A stretch of 64,000 nucleotides of DNA. Origin: Ureibacillus sinduriensis BLB-1 = JCM 15800. Its GTDB lineage: Bacteria; Bacillota; Bacilli; Bacillales_A; Planococcaceae. Below the pieces are notes generated by a model that saw only the letters and a program-made list of their open reading frames with translations, did no database searches and had not been told where the DNA came from. How positions within the stretch are numbered: position 1 is the stretch's first letter; the number at the start of each line of letters is the position of its first letter. A program made the position numbers and the translations under genes. The stretch is from positions 1 to 64,000 of the forward strand of contig NZ_JPVO01000055.1 of NCBI RefSeq assembly GCF_000772955.1, given 5' to 3'. This document shows positions 18,761 to 29,069 of the stretch, one piece after another.

Positions 18761-18800
18761 TTGGTAGATGAATATTTAGTTAATAAAGGGGATGGTGGAC

Positions 18801-20299
<1,499 letters not shown>

Positions 20300-20305
20300 T
20301 TAAAA

Positions 20306-20334
20306 ATCATATACAAAAACGATTTTAAAAGCAA
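20306..20334 (-). promoter_or_regulatory. Promoter of the trpS transcript
   Basis: On the minus strand: TTGCTT (20334-20329), a 17-bp spacer and TATGAT (20311-20306). It lies at the right distance from the T-box stem I. Confidence 0.6.
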
Positions 20335-20755
20335 ATTTTAATTTTTTATTCTTTTGAATGAAATAGCGCCGATTTGGGTAATAATTGTATCGTGAAAGAT
20401 AATCATTTTCTTTTTGTGAAAACATTGTAAAATAAAGTTGTAATTAACAGAAAGTTGTGATTTTTTCTCGATTAATGTCGACTAATTGAGAATTTGCTAT
20501 ATCGCAATTATATTGGTTTACTTGAAGTAATTAAAGGGAAAATAATTGGTGTACTATAACAAAAATATGAATAATCCGCATAAAAGAGAAGAATAATGTA
20601 AAATTAATATTGCGTTATCTATCTTTTTTATATGTAAGCTATATCCAAATGACTAAGATTATTGTATAATTAATTCATTGATTTAATTAAACTAATTCTA
20701 AATTAATAAAACTTTATAATAGATCACACCATTCGTCCGGAAAGGAAGTGTAATA
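20335..20755. other. AT-rich region upstream of spx
   Basis: No open frame. Two perfect TATAAT boxes (20665-20670 and 20715-20720) could be -10 elements for spx, but no good -35 stands at 16-18 bp from either. spx promoters in Bacillus are multiple and use several sigma factors, so their absence from a simple match is not surprising. Confidence 0.35.
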
Positions 20756-21154
20756 ATGATTGTAACATTATTTACATCACCAAGTTGTACATCATGCAGA
20801 AAAGCGAAAGCATGGTTGGAAGAACATGAAATTGCTTATAAAGAACGGAATATTTTCTCTGAACCTTTAACAATCAGTGAAATAAAAGAAATCTTAAGAA
20901 TGACTGAAGATGGAACAGATGAGATTATTTCTACACGTTCTAAAATATTCCAAAAATTGAATGTGGATGTTGAAAGTTTGCCACTTCAACAATTATATGA
21001 GTTAATTCAAGAATACCCTGGATTACTTCGCCGTCCTATCATCTTAGATGAAAAACGCTTGCAAGTTGGGTACAATGAAGATGAGATTCGACGATTCTTA
21101 CCTAGAAAAGTTCGGGCATTCCAGTTACTTGAAGCGCAAAAAATGGTTAATTAA
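20756..21154 (+). CDS. spx: Global redox regulator Spx
   Basis: A 132-residue ArsC-fold protein that binds the RNA polymerase alpha C-terminal domain. The redox switch Cys11-x-x-Cys14 (SCTSCRK) is intact; the conserved loop with GTDEII and Arg lies around 51-62 and RRP around 92-94. Spx activates thiol-stress genes and is degraded by ClpXP with the adaptor SpxH, encoded 5.5 kb downstream. Behind GGAAAGGAAG at ATG 20756, with its own terminator. Confidence 0.95.
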   Translation: MIVTLFTSPSCTSCRKAKAWLEEHEIAYKERNIFSEPLTISEIKEILRMTEDGTDEIISTRSKIFQKLNVDVESLPLQQLYELIQEYPGLLRRPIILDEKRLQVGYNEDEIRRFLPRKVRAFQLLEAQKMVN

Positions 21155-21185
21155 TCATTTAAAGGAATATTCTAGAGAGTATATC

Positions 21186-21228
21186 GATAAAATCCATTAT
21201 CACCGGATTTTATCGTTTTTATTTTTTG
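21186..21228 (+). terminator. Terminator of spx
   Basis: Perfect 10-bp stem GATAAAATCC/GGATTTTATC (21186-21214), then a T-rich run. Confidence 0.85.
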
Positions 21229-21617
21229 TACTTGTTTTAGGCGATCGAGCCCAGACATCCAGAGTATTTTTATTTCTTGTAGATTCATTACATATTTTTA
21301 GAAGATGAGGGAGATATTTCAAACTTTATTTTACTCGGTTTTGAAGACTTTCTACTTGATTTCAAATGTTTAGTCATCTACAATTTCAATATTCAAATTA
21401 TTTTATTTTGCAGTGTTTTTTTCTTTTCATTTTATATAGGTAATCATACAATAGAATTATAGAATAAAGCATAGATATATAGAAAAACAGTTTTATTCTG
21501 CAGCTTGTTGAAATGTGTGACGTTTTGAATTGTTTGGTTAAACTTTAGCAATCCAAAACATACTAAGGACGCTTTCTTTGTTTTTCAACGAATGACTGTG
21601 AAGGGAGTTGAAGTCTA
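21229..21617. other. Intergenic region between spx and mecA
   Basis: About 390 AT-rich bases. In B. subtilis the membrane protein gene yjbE stands here; I find no equivalent frame on either strand and no clear promoter. Confidence 0.4.
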
Positions 21618-22268
21618 ATGGACATCGAACGCGTAAACGAAAATACAATAAAGCTCTTTATTACTTACCGTGATATTGAGGACCGTGGTTATAGCCGCGA
21701 AGAAATTTGGTACAATAGAGCAAAAGGGGAAGAACTCTTCTGGGATATGATTGGCGAAATTAATACAGAAGATTACTTCGACCTTGATGGACCAATTTGG
21801 ATTCATGTAAATGCTTCAGAACATGGTCTTGAAGTGATTGTAACAAGAGCTAATATAAATTCAGATGGGGAATCCAACTCTTTGCTATCCAGTTTCGAGG
21901 AGCATCGAGATGCTGCACATAAAAATTTAGATGAATCTATTTTTGACTCCTATGATGATGAGGATGTTAATCATCTGGATCTCAATAATATATCTCTTTA
22001 TAAATTCAAGGATATTGATGAAATTATTCCTGTTGCGAACCGTCTAGTATCTTTTGGACTACAATCTTCATTGTATAAATTCGAAAAATACTATTACGTG
22101 GCGGTTGATTTCTCAAATATTGAAGAAAATCAGCAACGTCAGAATATCCGATCTATTATCAACGAATATCTCGCTGGTTCCAAAATGACGATCTATCGTA
22201 TACAAGAATACGGTGAAACAATTATGGAAAAAGATTGTTTTGAAACAGTAATTCAATATTTTGCATAA
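21618..22268 (+). CDS. mecA: Adaptor protein MecA
   Basis: A 216-residue adaptor with an N-terminal substrate-binding domain (MDIERVNENTIKL, about 1-80), an acidic linker, and a C-terminal domain that binds ClpC and drives its assembly. In Bacillus it brings ComK to ClpCP for degradation. Here it sits directly before the competence gene coiA, as in B. subtilis. Start ATG 21618 behind AAGGGAG. Confidence 0.93.
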   Translation: MDIERVNENTIKLFITYRDIEDRGYSREEIWYNRAKGEELFWDMIGEINTEDYFDLDGPIWIHVNASEHGLEVIVTRANINSDGESNSLLSSFEEHRDAAHKNLDESIFDSYDDEDVNHLDLNNISLYKFKDIDEIIPVANRLVSFGLQSSLYKFEKYYYVAVDFSNIEENQQRQNIRSIINEYLAGSKMTIYRIQEYGETIMEKDCFETVIQYFA

Positions 22269-22483
22269 TATTTGAACAAAGTTTCATGCACATTGTTTGA
22301 TAGTTAATATGATGGGTAATGAAGGAATTGTTTGACGGCAAATCCTATAAATCGAGGTGTCTATATAATGGGCATCTCGCTTTTTTCTTTTTAATTTTCC
22401 AAAATTCAAATTTGCTGATTTTTAGGCAAAAGGCATTGAATTGTCTCCTTATCCATTTTAGAATGAACATAAGGAGGTCTTCT

Positions 22484-23608
22484 ATGCTTGTAGCTCACAC
22501 AGAACAAAATAAGCCCTTTATTTTGGATTCAAGCATACCTCATACAACATTACACCAGCTTCGCAAGTCAAACAAATTTTACTGTCCCCTATGTAGACAA
22601 CCATTATTATTAAAAATTGGCTCGTTAAAAATTCCCCATTTTGCTCATTACTCCAAAAGCAATTGTGAAAACCAGTTTTCGGAAAGAGAATCAGCGATGC
22701 ATTTGAAAGGTAAAGAGCAATTGTATAGTCTATTTAAAGCATTGGAAATGGAGCCGGAGTTAGAGCCCTATTTACCAAATGTTAAGCAAAGACCCGACAT
22801 CTTATTAAAAGGCAATACAACACAACGGATTGCTGTTGAGTTTCAATGCAGCCCCATTTCTGCAGAAAAATTAATCAATCGCAATAACGGGTATAAACGT
22901 GAGGATATACAGCCTATTTGGATTCCCATTACGCCAGATAAAATAATGAAAAAAGGGATTCGAAAAGTGTCAATTAGTAAAAATCACCAACAATTCAAAG
23001 TAACCGCAAGTCACCATCCATATATTATGTCGTACAATCCGAAAATGCGACAGTTTTTCTATATTTCCAATCCAGTCTACCTTCATGGCAATAGTTTCAT
23101 TGCAAAAGTACAAACCATTCCGTTGACGACTCAGAAATTCCCCTTCTATCTGCCAAAACCTATAACCAATGAGGAATTCCACCAATATTGGCAAATCCTT
23201 CAGCAAACAAAACATAATTATTTACAAAAAAGAGTATTATTTACTAGAAGCGGTTTGAACGATCTTCTGCTTAGAAGTGCCTATGAATTGCGTATGAATT
23301 TACATTCATTGCCAAATTATATAGGTGTTCCTCTCAAGGGAAGTGAAGTGTTAAAGTTATCATGCATAGATTGGCAATTAGCCATATTTTACTTTCTTCA
23401 TCTGACGAAAATTGAACTGCGCCAAATGAAAGGGGAAACACTCTATTATTTCTTAAAGTGGGCGAACTTGCCACAATCTAGAATTGCCTATGAAGCTGTC
23501 TCAAATTATTGCGATATTTTAGAGGAGCTATCAATTCAACACTGCTATCAAACGATTGAGGAAGAAAAGTTATTGGCGGTATTGTATCACCATTTTCTTG
23601 CAATGTAG
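22484..23608 (+). CDS. coiA: Competence protein CoiA
   Basis: A 374-residue protein with an N-terminal CxxC pair (YCPLCRQP, about 38-45), a PHFAH segment, and a nuclease-like core (QRPDILL..VEFQCS, about 95-130) typical of the CoiA family, which acts after DNA uptake in recombination of the incoming strand. I start at ATG 22484 because AAGGAGG (22471-22477) stands just before it; a longer frame from 22319 lacks homology. An imperfect ComK-type AAAA/TTTT element lies upstream near 22400-22415, too weak to claim. Confidence 0.88.
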   Translation: MLVAHTEQNKPFILDSSIPHTTLHQLRKSNKFYCPLCRQPLLLKIGSLKIPHFAHYSKSNCENQFSERESAMHLKGKEQLYSLFKALEMEPELEPYLPNVKQRPDILLKGNTTQRIAVEFQCSPISAEKLINRNNGYKREDIQPIWIPITPDKIMKKGIRKVSISKNHQQFKVTASHHPYIMSYNPKMRQFFYISNPVYLHGNSFIAKVQTIPLTTQKFPFYLPKPITNEEFHQYWQILQQTKHNYLQKRVLFTRSGLNDLLLRSAYELRMNLHSLPNYIGVPLKGSEVLKLSCIDWQLAIFYFLHLTKIELRQMKGETLYYFLKWANLPQSRIAYEAVSNYCDILEELSIQHCYQTIEEEKLLAVLYHHFLAM

Positions 23609-23674
23609 ACAAAATATTGAGAAAATGAACATGTTATTCGAATTACGAAATAAACGGTAACGGAGGTTTTATTA

Positions 23675-25480
23675 ATGGCAAAAAAGTTATTAACTCGTGA
23701 AGAAGTACCTGTAGAATTAACATGGGATCTAGAAGGGATTTTTCAGTCCGATGAAGCATGGGAATTAGAATTCAAGGAAATTGCAAAGCTTATTCCAGAG
23801 GCGGAAAAGTTTAAAGGAAACGTTGCCAAAGGAGCTGAAAATTTATATGAAACATTACAATTTAGCGATAAATTATCGGAGCGCTTTGGCAGGCTTTACG
23901 TATATAGCCATTTGAAACATGACCAGGACACAACCAACGGCAAGTATCAGGCGATGGATAGCAGAGTGCGTTCATTGGGAGCGAAGTTTTCTGCTGCATG
24001 GTCTTTTGTTACGCCTGAAATTTTGTCAATTGATGAAGAAACAATCAAAAACTATATTCACGAGTATGAACCTCTAAGTCTATATAATCAAATGCTGACT
24101 GAGTTGAACTTGCAACGTCCTCATGTCTTATCGGCTGATAAAGAGGAGTTGCTTGCTCAATTTTCTGAAGTAACTGGTTCATCGGGTAATACATTCAGTG
24201 CATTAAACAATGCAGATTTGGAGTTCCCGGCTGTTACAAATGATAAAGGGGAAAAGATTCAGTTAACCCATGGTAATTATGTGACGTTTTTAGAGAGTGA
24301 CAACCGAGAAGTGAGAGAAAGCGCATTTAAAGCCATGTACCAAACTTATGGCAAATTCCAAAATACTTTTGCTGCAACATTATCCGGAAACGTAAAAGCA
24401 CATAATGTGAGGGCCAAAATTCGCAAGTATGATTCGGCTCGACAAAGTGCGATGAGTAATAACTACATTCCTGAAAAGGTGTACGATCAGCTGATTTCAA
24501 CGATTCATGAATTTCTGCCAATTTTGCATCGCTACGTTGCACTTCGAAAAAAAGTGTTAGGTTTGGATGAGTTGCACATGTACGATTTATTTACTCCACT
24601 TGTAAAAGAAGTGAAGTTCGATATGCCTTACGACAAAGCGAAGGAAATTATGGTGAAGAGCTTTGAACCGCTTGGTGAAGAATATCAAGCAATTGTACAA
24701 AAGGGGCTGGACAGTCGTTGGGTCGATGTTTTGGAGAACAAAGGAAAACGCAGTGGCGCTTATTCTTCAGGTACATTTGGGACAAACCCATTCATATTGA
24801 TGAACTGGCAAGATAACCTGAATAACCTCTTTACATTGGCCCACGAGTTTGGCCATAGTATGCATAGCTACCTTACTCGTCAAAACCAGCCATATCCTTA
24901 TGCAAGTTATTCAATTTTTGTGGCCGAGGTGGCCTCAACATGCAACGAAGAATTATTATTTGATCATCTTTTAAAAACAACTGAGGATGCCCAAAAGAAA
25001 ATATACTTATTAAATCATTGGTTGGACGGTTTCCGCAGTACAGTATTCCGTCAAACAATGTTCGCTGAATTTGAACATATTATTCATGAATTAGATCGCA
25101 ACGGGGAAGCATTGACTGCGGAGCGTTTGACGGAAATCTACTACGACCTAAATAAACAATATTTCGGCGAAGAGATGACAGTAGACGAAGAAATCGGATT
25201 AGAGTGGGCAAGAATACCGCATTTCTATTACAACTACTATGTTTACCAATATGCTACTGGTCAAAGTGCAGCTACCGCATTAAGCAAGCAAATTTTAGAA
25301 GAAGGGCAACCTGCTGTTGAACGATATCTCAATAATTTCTTAAAAGCAGGATGCTCGAACTTCCCAATCGAAGTATTAAAAGCGGCAGGTGTGGATATGG
25401 AATCCCCTGCACCAATCCAGGAAGCATGTAAAGTATTTGAAGAAAGATTAAGTGAACTGGAAGCATTATTATTGAAATAA
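23675..25480 (+). CDS. pepF: Oligoendopeptidase F
   Basis: A 601-residue cytoplasmic zinc metallopeptidase of family M3. The zinc motif HEFGH lies near residues 390-394, with the third ligand Glu downstream in EVAST. It cleaves peptides of about 7 to 17 residues and would process peptides brought in by the Opp system. The gene follows coiA as in Bacillus. Start ATG 23675 behind ACGGAGG. Confidence 0.94.
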   Translation: MAKKLLTREEVPVELTWDLEGIFQSDEAWELEFKEIAKLIPEAEKFKGNVAKGAENLYETLQFSDKLSERFGRLYVYSHLKHDQDTTNGKYQAMDSRVRSLGAKFSAAWSFVTPEILSIDEETIKNYIHEYEPLSLYNQMLTELNLQRPHVLSADKEELLAQFSEVTGSSGNTFSALNNADLEFPAVTNDKGEKIQLTHGNYVTFLESDNREVRESAFKAMYQTYGKFQNTFAATLSGNVKAHNVRAKIRKYDSARQSAMSNNYIPEKVYDQLISTIHEFLPILHRYVALRKKVLGLDELHMYDLFTPLVKEVKFDMPYDKAKEIMVKSFEPLGEEYQAIVQKGLDSRWVDVLENKGKRSGAYSSGTFGTNPFILMNWQDNLNNLFTLAHEFGHSMHSYLTRQNQPYPYASYSIFVAEVASTCNEELLFDHLLKTTEDAQKKIYLLNHWLDGFRSTVFRQTMFAEFEHIIHELDRNGEALTAERLTEIYYDLNKQYFGEEMTVDEEIGLEWARIPHFYYNYYVYQYATGQSAATALSKQILEEGQPAVERYLNNFLKAGCSNFPIEVLKAAGVDMESPAPIQEACKVFEERLSELEALLLK

Positions 25481-25498
25481 GTCCCTAGACTTGATGCG

Positions 25499-25530
25499 CC
25501 CCACAGTGTTTTTGAACTGTGGGGTTTTTG
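25499..25530 (+). terminator. Terminator of pepF
   Basis: Perfect 9-bp stem CCCCACAGT/ACTGTGGGG followed by five T. Confidence 0.9.
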
Positions 25531-25850
25531 CCTTGTTGTTTTTAAATAACGGCTATTGTATATACTAGAAATTCTGAAGGATGACTTGAATAATAGAATC
25601 GAACGATCGCTAAAAAAGCAAAATTGGTGAAAAGCACTATTGCAAATCCTAAAAGATGATAACTAAGATAATTGCTATACAAATCTTAATGTAACTAAAA
25701 TAGATTCCTTTAAGTTGTTATAAATATAATAACAATTTTGTATTCAATTTCATCCCATTGTTCCACATTTTTGCTTCTTACGAACAAATCATATTTATTT
25801 GAATGCTTATAAATGAGTAGATTTAGTGAAAACGGTTACTATTTGACGAA
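25531..25850. other. AT-rich intergenic region before roxS
   Basis: No open frame with a ribosome site. The last part contains TTGACG (25843-25848), which I do not take as a promoter because the better one for the sRNA is at 25874. Confidence 0.4.
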
Positions 25851-25870
25851 TTTGTGAAACTATTTTCATA
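25851..25870 (+). promoter_or_regulatory. Candidate Rex-type site upstream of roxS
   Basis: TTGTGAA (25851-25857) is a perfect Rex half site; the second half (TTTTCATAG region) is imperfect. It lies just before the -35 box. Rex control of roxS is known in B. subtilis. Confidence 0.4.
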
Positions 25871-25873
25871 GTA

Positions 25874-25902
25874 TTGCATACATAATTATTCCGTGATAAA
25901 GT
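25874..25902 (+). promoter_or_regulatory. Promoter of the roxS sRNA
   Basis: TTGCAT (25874-25879), a 17-bp spacer and TAAAGT (25897-25902), placing the start near 25910, where similarity to RoxS/RsaE begins. Confidence 0.6.
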
Positions 25903-25910
25903 AAATACGT

Positions 25911-26006
25911 GAAATAAATCACATAACAAACATACACCCCTTTGTTTGAACGTGAACATTTCTCCCATCCCCTTTAAGAGGCGTCAGTCGATGACGTCTC
26001 TTTTTT
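25911..26006 (+). ncRNA. roxS: Regulatory small RNA RoxS/RsaE
   Basis: About 96 nt. The 5' part (AATCACATAACAAACATAC), the C-rich single-stranded motif CCCCTTTGTTTGAA and the second one TTTCTCCCATCCCCTTT match what I know of Staphylococcus RsaE and Bacillus RoxS. The 3' end is a 9-bp terminator stem (25978-26000) with six T. The location, just upstream of spxH, is also the Bacillus location. RoxS pairs through its C-rich loops with ribosome sites of central-metabolism messages in response to NO and NADH balance. Confidence 0.92.
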
Positions 26007-26136
26007 AATTCGTAGAATACAAGTAAATCCCCGACAACCTAATCCATTGCTATTCCCGTCCGCTTTTCATGCCGTTTGTTATTCATTGAAATGAATGTGG
26101 CTCCCCAGTGCAAATCATCACGATCTCTTGTAACAC

Positions 26137-26170
26137 AAAAAAATAGACAAAGCCAAGATGACTTTGTCTA
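26137..26170 (-). terminator. Terminator of the spxH-yjbI unit
   Basis: On the minus strand a stem TAGACAAAG/CTTTGTCTA (26144-26170) is followed by seven T. Its arms resemble the hairpin found in the three interspersed repeats at 40, 48 and 50 kb. Confidence 0.85.
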
Positions 26171-26216
26171 GTAATAATATAATAAGGTAATAGATTTTTA
26201 GGATTATGAGTGCCGA

Positions 26217-27026
26217 TTAATTAATTTTATTGCGCCAGAGCGTAATTTCTTCACACTGAAGACGTTCAATTTTTTGTTGAAGCATACGTTTTTTTAATTC
26301 CCGTTCTGCATCTTGGATGGATATCGAGTAGATTTCGGCTACATCACTTGTCGTTAACGTCTGAAAACGAGAGAATAATTCATCAAATGTAGGAAGGGGA
26401 TTACAAATAATCTCTTCATTCATCATTTCTTGCAATATTTGGACATACACTTCATAGGTGTACATTCCGCTTACTTTTAATCCCTCATCTTCAATACATT
26501 CATTAAAGAAAACAATGCTTGGGACTTCCTCAATTTCCATTTCACGCATGATATGTAAATCACATTGAAAAGCACGGGCCGCTTCCTTGGAGCCAAAATC
26601 CGAAGTGAATTCATCAATGTCAATATTGGATTCCTTGGCGATTTCTATGAGAGCGGAATAGGAAGTAACTTCCTTCGTTTTTAACAATGCATGCTCCTGC
26701 AACTTTAGCAGAAAGCGGGATGATGCACGTTTACCTTGCAATTCTGCAGCTTTCACCGCGATTGAAGGCAGTGCAGGGTGTGTAATATCCAGCTCAGCAC
26801 CGGTCAGGCAACCTTTTGTCCGGCGCCCTAGAGTATTGAGTGAGGCAAGCTTTGTACTTAGAATATAGCGCCATGTAAAATAATGTTCATATTGCAGCTG
26901 AAGTTTACGCAGCATCGTTTGCATTGTCAGGGCTTTATTACAAAGCGGATCAATAAAAATATATAATTCTATTGGTTTGGTAGTAGATGCCGGGGCAGGT
27001 TTTGACAATAATTGAACATTATTCAC
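26217..27026 (-). CDS. spxH: ClpXP adaptor SpxH (YjbH), DsbA-like
   Basis: A 269-residue thioredoxin/DsbA-fold protein that delivers Spx to ClpXP. The fold is recognised by FIDPLC near the N-terminus and by EEVPSIVFFN (cis-Pro region) near 166-175. The redox motif, CPEC in B. subtilis as I recall it, reads CNKA here, so only one of the two cysteines remains, and the N-terminal His/Cys-rich segment is missing. GTG start at 27026 overlaps the yjbI stop by four bases (GTGA), implying coupling. Adaptor function without the CxxC is inferred from synteny with spx and yjbI. Confidence 0.85.
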   Translation of the reverse strand: MNNVQLLSKPAPASTTKPIELYIFIDPLCNKALTMQTMLRKLQLQYEHYFTWRYILSTKLASLNTLGRRTKGCLTGAELDITHPALPSIAVKAAELQGKRASSRFLLKLQEHALLKTKEVTSYSALIEIAKESNIDIDEFTSDFGSKEAARAFQCDLHIMREMEIEEVPSIVFFNECIEDEGLKVSGMYTYEVYVQILQEMMNEEIICNPLPTFDELFSRFQTLTTSDVAEIYSISIQDAERELKKRMLQQKIERLQCEEITLWRNKIN

Positions 27027-27424
27027 TCTGAACCCTCCTCATCTTCATTTGGCGAGTTAATCATATGATTCGCTGTCAAGACAAGACGTTGGTAATAGAC
27101 ATCACGGAAGTTTCCTTCAAGTCCAACTTCATCCATTGCTTCTTTCATGCACTCCAACCACGCTTGAGCACGATCTGGTGTAATTTTAAATGGGATATGA
27201 CGAGCTCTTAGCATCGGATGTCCATGTTCTTCTGTATATATATTAGGCCCACCTAGGTACTGGGTCTGAAATTGAATTTGTTTTCTTATTGTTTCAGTTA
27301 AGTCTTTCGGAAAGATAGGTATTAACTGTGGATGTCTCCCGACACGTTCATAAAAAGCGTGAAGGAGCTCAGAAAGTTTTTCAGCACCAATTTCCTCGTA
27401 AGGAATCGTGTATTTTCGATTCAT
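27023..27424 (-). CDS. yjbI: Truncated haemoglobin (group II), YjbI-like
   Basis: A 133-residue 2-on-2 globin. The B10 Tyr region is seen in FYERVGRHPQLIPIF, the proximal His in RARHIPF (about 72-75), and Trp in the AQAWL segment of helix G, as in group II trHbO. In Firmicutes it is encoded with SpxH; it binds oxygen or NO and has been linked to SpxH in Staphylococcus and Bacillus. It is the first gene of the yjbI-spxH unit and overlaps spxH by 4 bp. Confidence 0.9.
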   Translation of the reverse strand: MNRKYTIPYEEIGAEKLSELLHAFYERVGRHPQLIPIFPKDLTETIRKQIQFQTQYLGGPNIYTEEHGHPMLRARHIPFKITPDRAQAWLECMKEAMDEVGLEGNFRDVYYQRLVLTANHMINSPNEDEEGSE

Positions 27425-27624
27425 AGGTGTACTCCTTTACTTCTTTTAGTATACGCAAGAAAATCCATGTATTGTATACTGTTTAGTCTATAACCACTGT
27501 TTAAAAATATATGTGGTAAATACATTCTAACAACGTATACCTTTTTTCTCAAACAAATAGCATGACCGAGCCGCAGGACCATATTCAAAATCAGGGAAAA
27601 CAAGGTGAAAAATATATCTATAAA

Positions 27625-28383
27625 TCAAGCATTATAATATTTCATTATTTTATTAACATAGTTTTGTGTCTCGTTAAATGGAGGGATTCCGCCATATTTT
27701 GAGACGTTTCCAGGGCCTGCATTATAGGCTGCTAAAGCCAATTCGATATTTTGATCGAATTTATTTAGCATTTGACTTAAATACTTTGTTCCACCCATTA
27801 TATTTTGCACTGGATCTTTTGCATCATTCACACCAAGATATCTTGCTGTGCCAGGCATTAGTTGCATTAATCCTGTAGCGCCAGCCGAGCTGACGGCATG
27901 TTCATTGTAATTTGATTCTTGTTTCATGACAGCGGCAATCAATTTCCCTGGCACCCCATATTTTTGTGAGGCTTCCTCGATAATACCACTATATGCGTTA
28001 GCCCCTGCCAATACGTTTGTATATCCAGCGGTATTTGAGTAATCTTTATTTATATAATTGGAGAAGACATTTTCTTCATTTTGGATTAGGTCGTTATAGT
28101 AGGAGTTAGGTAAATAATTCTCCCTGCTATTGTAAGTAAAAGATGCTAAATAATTATTATCTATAGAATTTGCCGTTGTATTATCGCTGCTTGCATAATA
28201 ACCGAGTAAATTTTCAGAGTTGGTTAATGAAGAAGTGGAAGAGCTCATCATTTCTTCAAGTAACTCCGTAAAAATTGACGGATCGTTCGCCAGTGACTCA
28301 ACACTTTGTTGAGTATTGCCAATTGATTGAATTGCTTGCAGTTCTAACAACATTTTCATCGATGATATGTTCAATACAATCAA
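27625..28383 (-). CDS. cwlQ: Lytic transglycosylase (YjbJ/CwlQ-like)
   Basis: A 252-residue protein ending in a soluble lytic transglycosylase (SLT) domain (about 140-250) with catalytic Glu in KQESNYN, GATGLMQLMP, and LALAAYNAGPG. The N-terminal 130 residues are Asn/Ser/Tyr-rich and low in complexity. There is no signal peptide, so export would need another route, as with flagellum- or phage-type muralytic enzymes. The frame opens at TTG 28383, overlapping yjbK by 4 bp, but AGAAAGG is then too close; TTG 28374, 9 bp after it, is an alternative start. Confidence 0.85.
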   Translation of the reverse strand: MIVLNISSMKMLLELQAIQSIGNTQQSVESLANDPSIFTELLEEMMSSSTSSLTNSENLLGYYASSDNTTANSIDNNYLASFTYNSRENYLPNSYYNDLIQNEENVFSNYINKDYSNTAGYTNVLAGANAYSGIIEEASQKYGVPGKLIAAVMKQESNYNEHAVSSAGATGLMQLMPGTARYLGVNDAKDPVQNIMGGTKYLSQMLNKFDQNIELALAAYNAGPGNVSKYGGIPPFNETQNYVNKIMKYYNA

Positions 28384-28967
28384 CCTTTCTGCATTTTTAG
28401 TGCACTCATGAAGCGGGCGATTTTTTTATCTGCCGCTTTTTGTGGGATGTCGTTTTCTTTCAGGAAGTTTTCAAAAACTTTTCTACCGCGATTTTCTTCG
28501 TTTGTTTCATATTCTACCTCATAATCATCGCAGTTTAAATAGAAAGAATGGTCAAACACGAGAGTTCCACCTTTGTGAGATATTTCCACGCGTTCTGTCG
28601 ATAATGTGCCGAAATGATGTAGATGTTCAACGGGGACCCCCAATTGAGACAATCTGATTTTTACACTTTCTGCAAAGAAGCCTCTCCCTGTAAGCATTAA
28701 ATCAGCTTGTTCCCTTGTTATGACATCGGTTGTCTCAAGGTGGGTGTTCGTTGCGGTGCGTTCTTTTAGTGTACAGACAATCTTTTTATTTGTCACACGG
28801 ATCCTTAAACCACTAAACAATTCCTTTAACCGAAACTCCTTTGTATCAAAATAGTGATTCGTCTGATGAACAATCATCTCATTCGATACGTGGAATTTTT
28901 TTAGCAAAGTTTCATATTGTTGTTTAGTTAAGACATTTTTAAATTCAATTTCTAACTCTTGTGTCAT
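28380..28967 (-). CDS. yjbK: CYTH-domain triphosphatase (YjbK-like)
   Basis: A 195-residue protein with the CYTH signature ELEIEFK at residues 4-10 and alternating Lys/Arg/Glu strands that line a tunnel for triphosphate and divalent metal. Relatives hydrolyse inorganic triphosphate or thiamine triphosphate. I start at ATG 28967, behind GGAAGGAA; an upstream ATG at 29000 lacks homology. It is the first gene of a minus-strand pair with the lytic transglycosylase. Confidence 0.88.
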   Translation of the reverse strand: MTQELEIEFKNVLTKQQYETLLKKFHVSNEMIVHQTNHYFDTKEFRLKELFSGLRIRVTNKKIVCTLKERTATNTHLETTDVITREQADLMLTGRGFFAESVKIRLSQLGVPVEHLHHFGTLSTERVEISHKGGTLVFDHSFYLNCDDYEVEYETNEENRGRKVFENFLKENDIPQKAADKKIARFMSALKMQKG

Positions 28968-29069
28968 GTTTTTTCCTTCCTTAGTATGTATTTTCCACAT
29001 TCTCTTTCTCGAATCGCGAGCAGCTATGTTAAAATATGAGAAGAAAAGTGTAGAAGGGAAACTTACATA

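Larger units (their letters stand above)
18448..18800. other. Intergenic region holding opposed terminators
   Basis: Short open frames exist on both strands (plus 18546-18767, minus 18499-18684), but they lack ribosome sites and look like chance. The region carries a plus-strand terminator (18725-18760) and a minus-strand one (18511-18541), so the 3' ends of the fabF and trpS messages should overlap by roughly 250 nt. Confidence 0.5.

Noticed and set aside
18546-18767. Plus-strand frame of 73 codons after fabF
   Set aside because: No ribosome site, runs through a terminator hairpin, and the sequence looks random.
22319-22483. N-terminal extension of coiA
   Set aside because: AAGGAGG directly precedes ATG 22484 and the upstream residues do not resemble CoiA.
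25843-25872. TTGACG with CATAGT as the roxS promoter
   Set aside because: It would start the RNA about 30 nt too early; TTGCAT-N17-TAAAGT at 25874-25902 fits the known 5' end.
25908-25923. Fnr operator CGTGA-N6-TCACA
   Set aside because: Nine of ten bases match, but it coincides with the conserved 5' end of RoxS, so it is not called as a separate feature; kept as a hypothesis in the findings.
27421-27603. Minus-strand 60-codon frame upstream of yjbI
   Set aside because: It lies in the leader of yjbI, lacks a ribosome site and has no recognisable homology.
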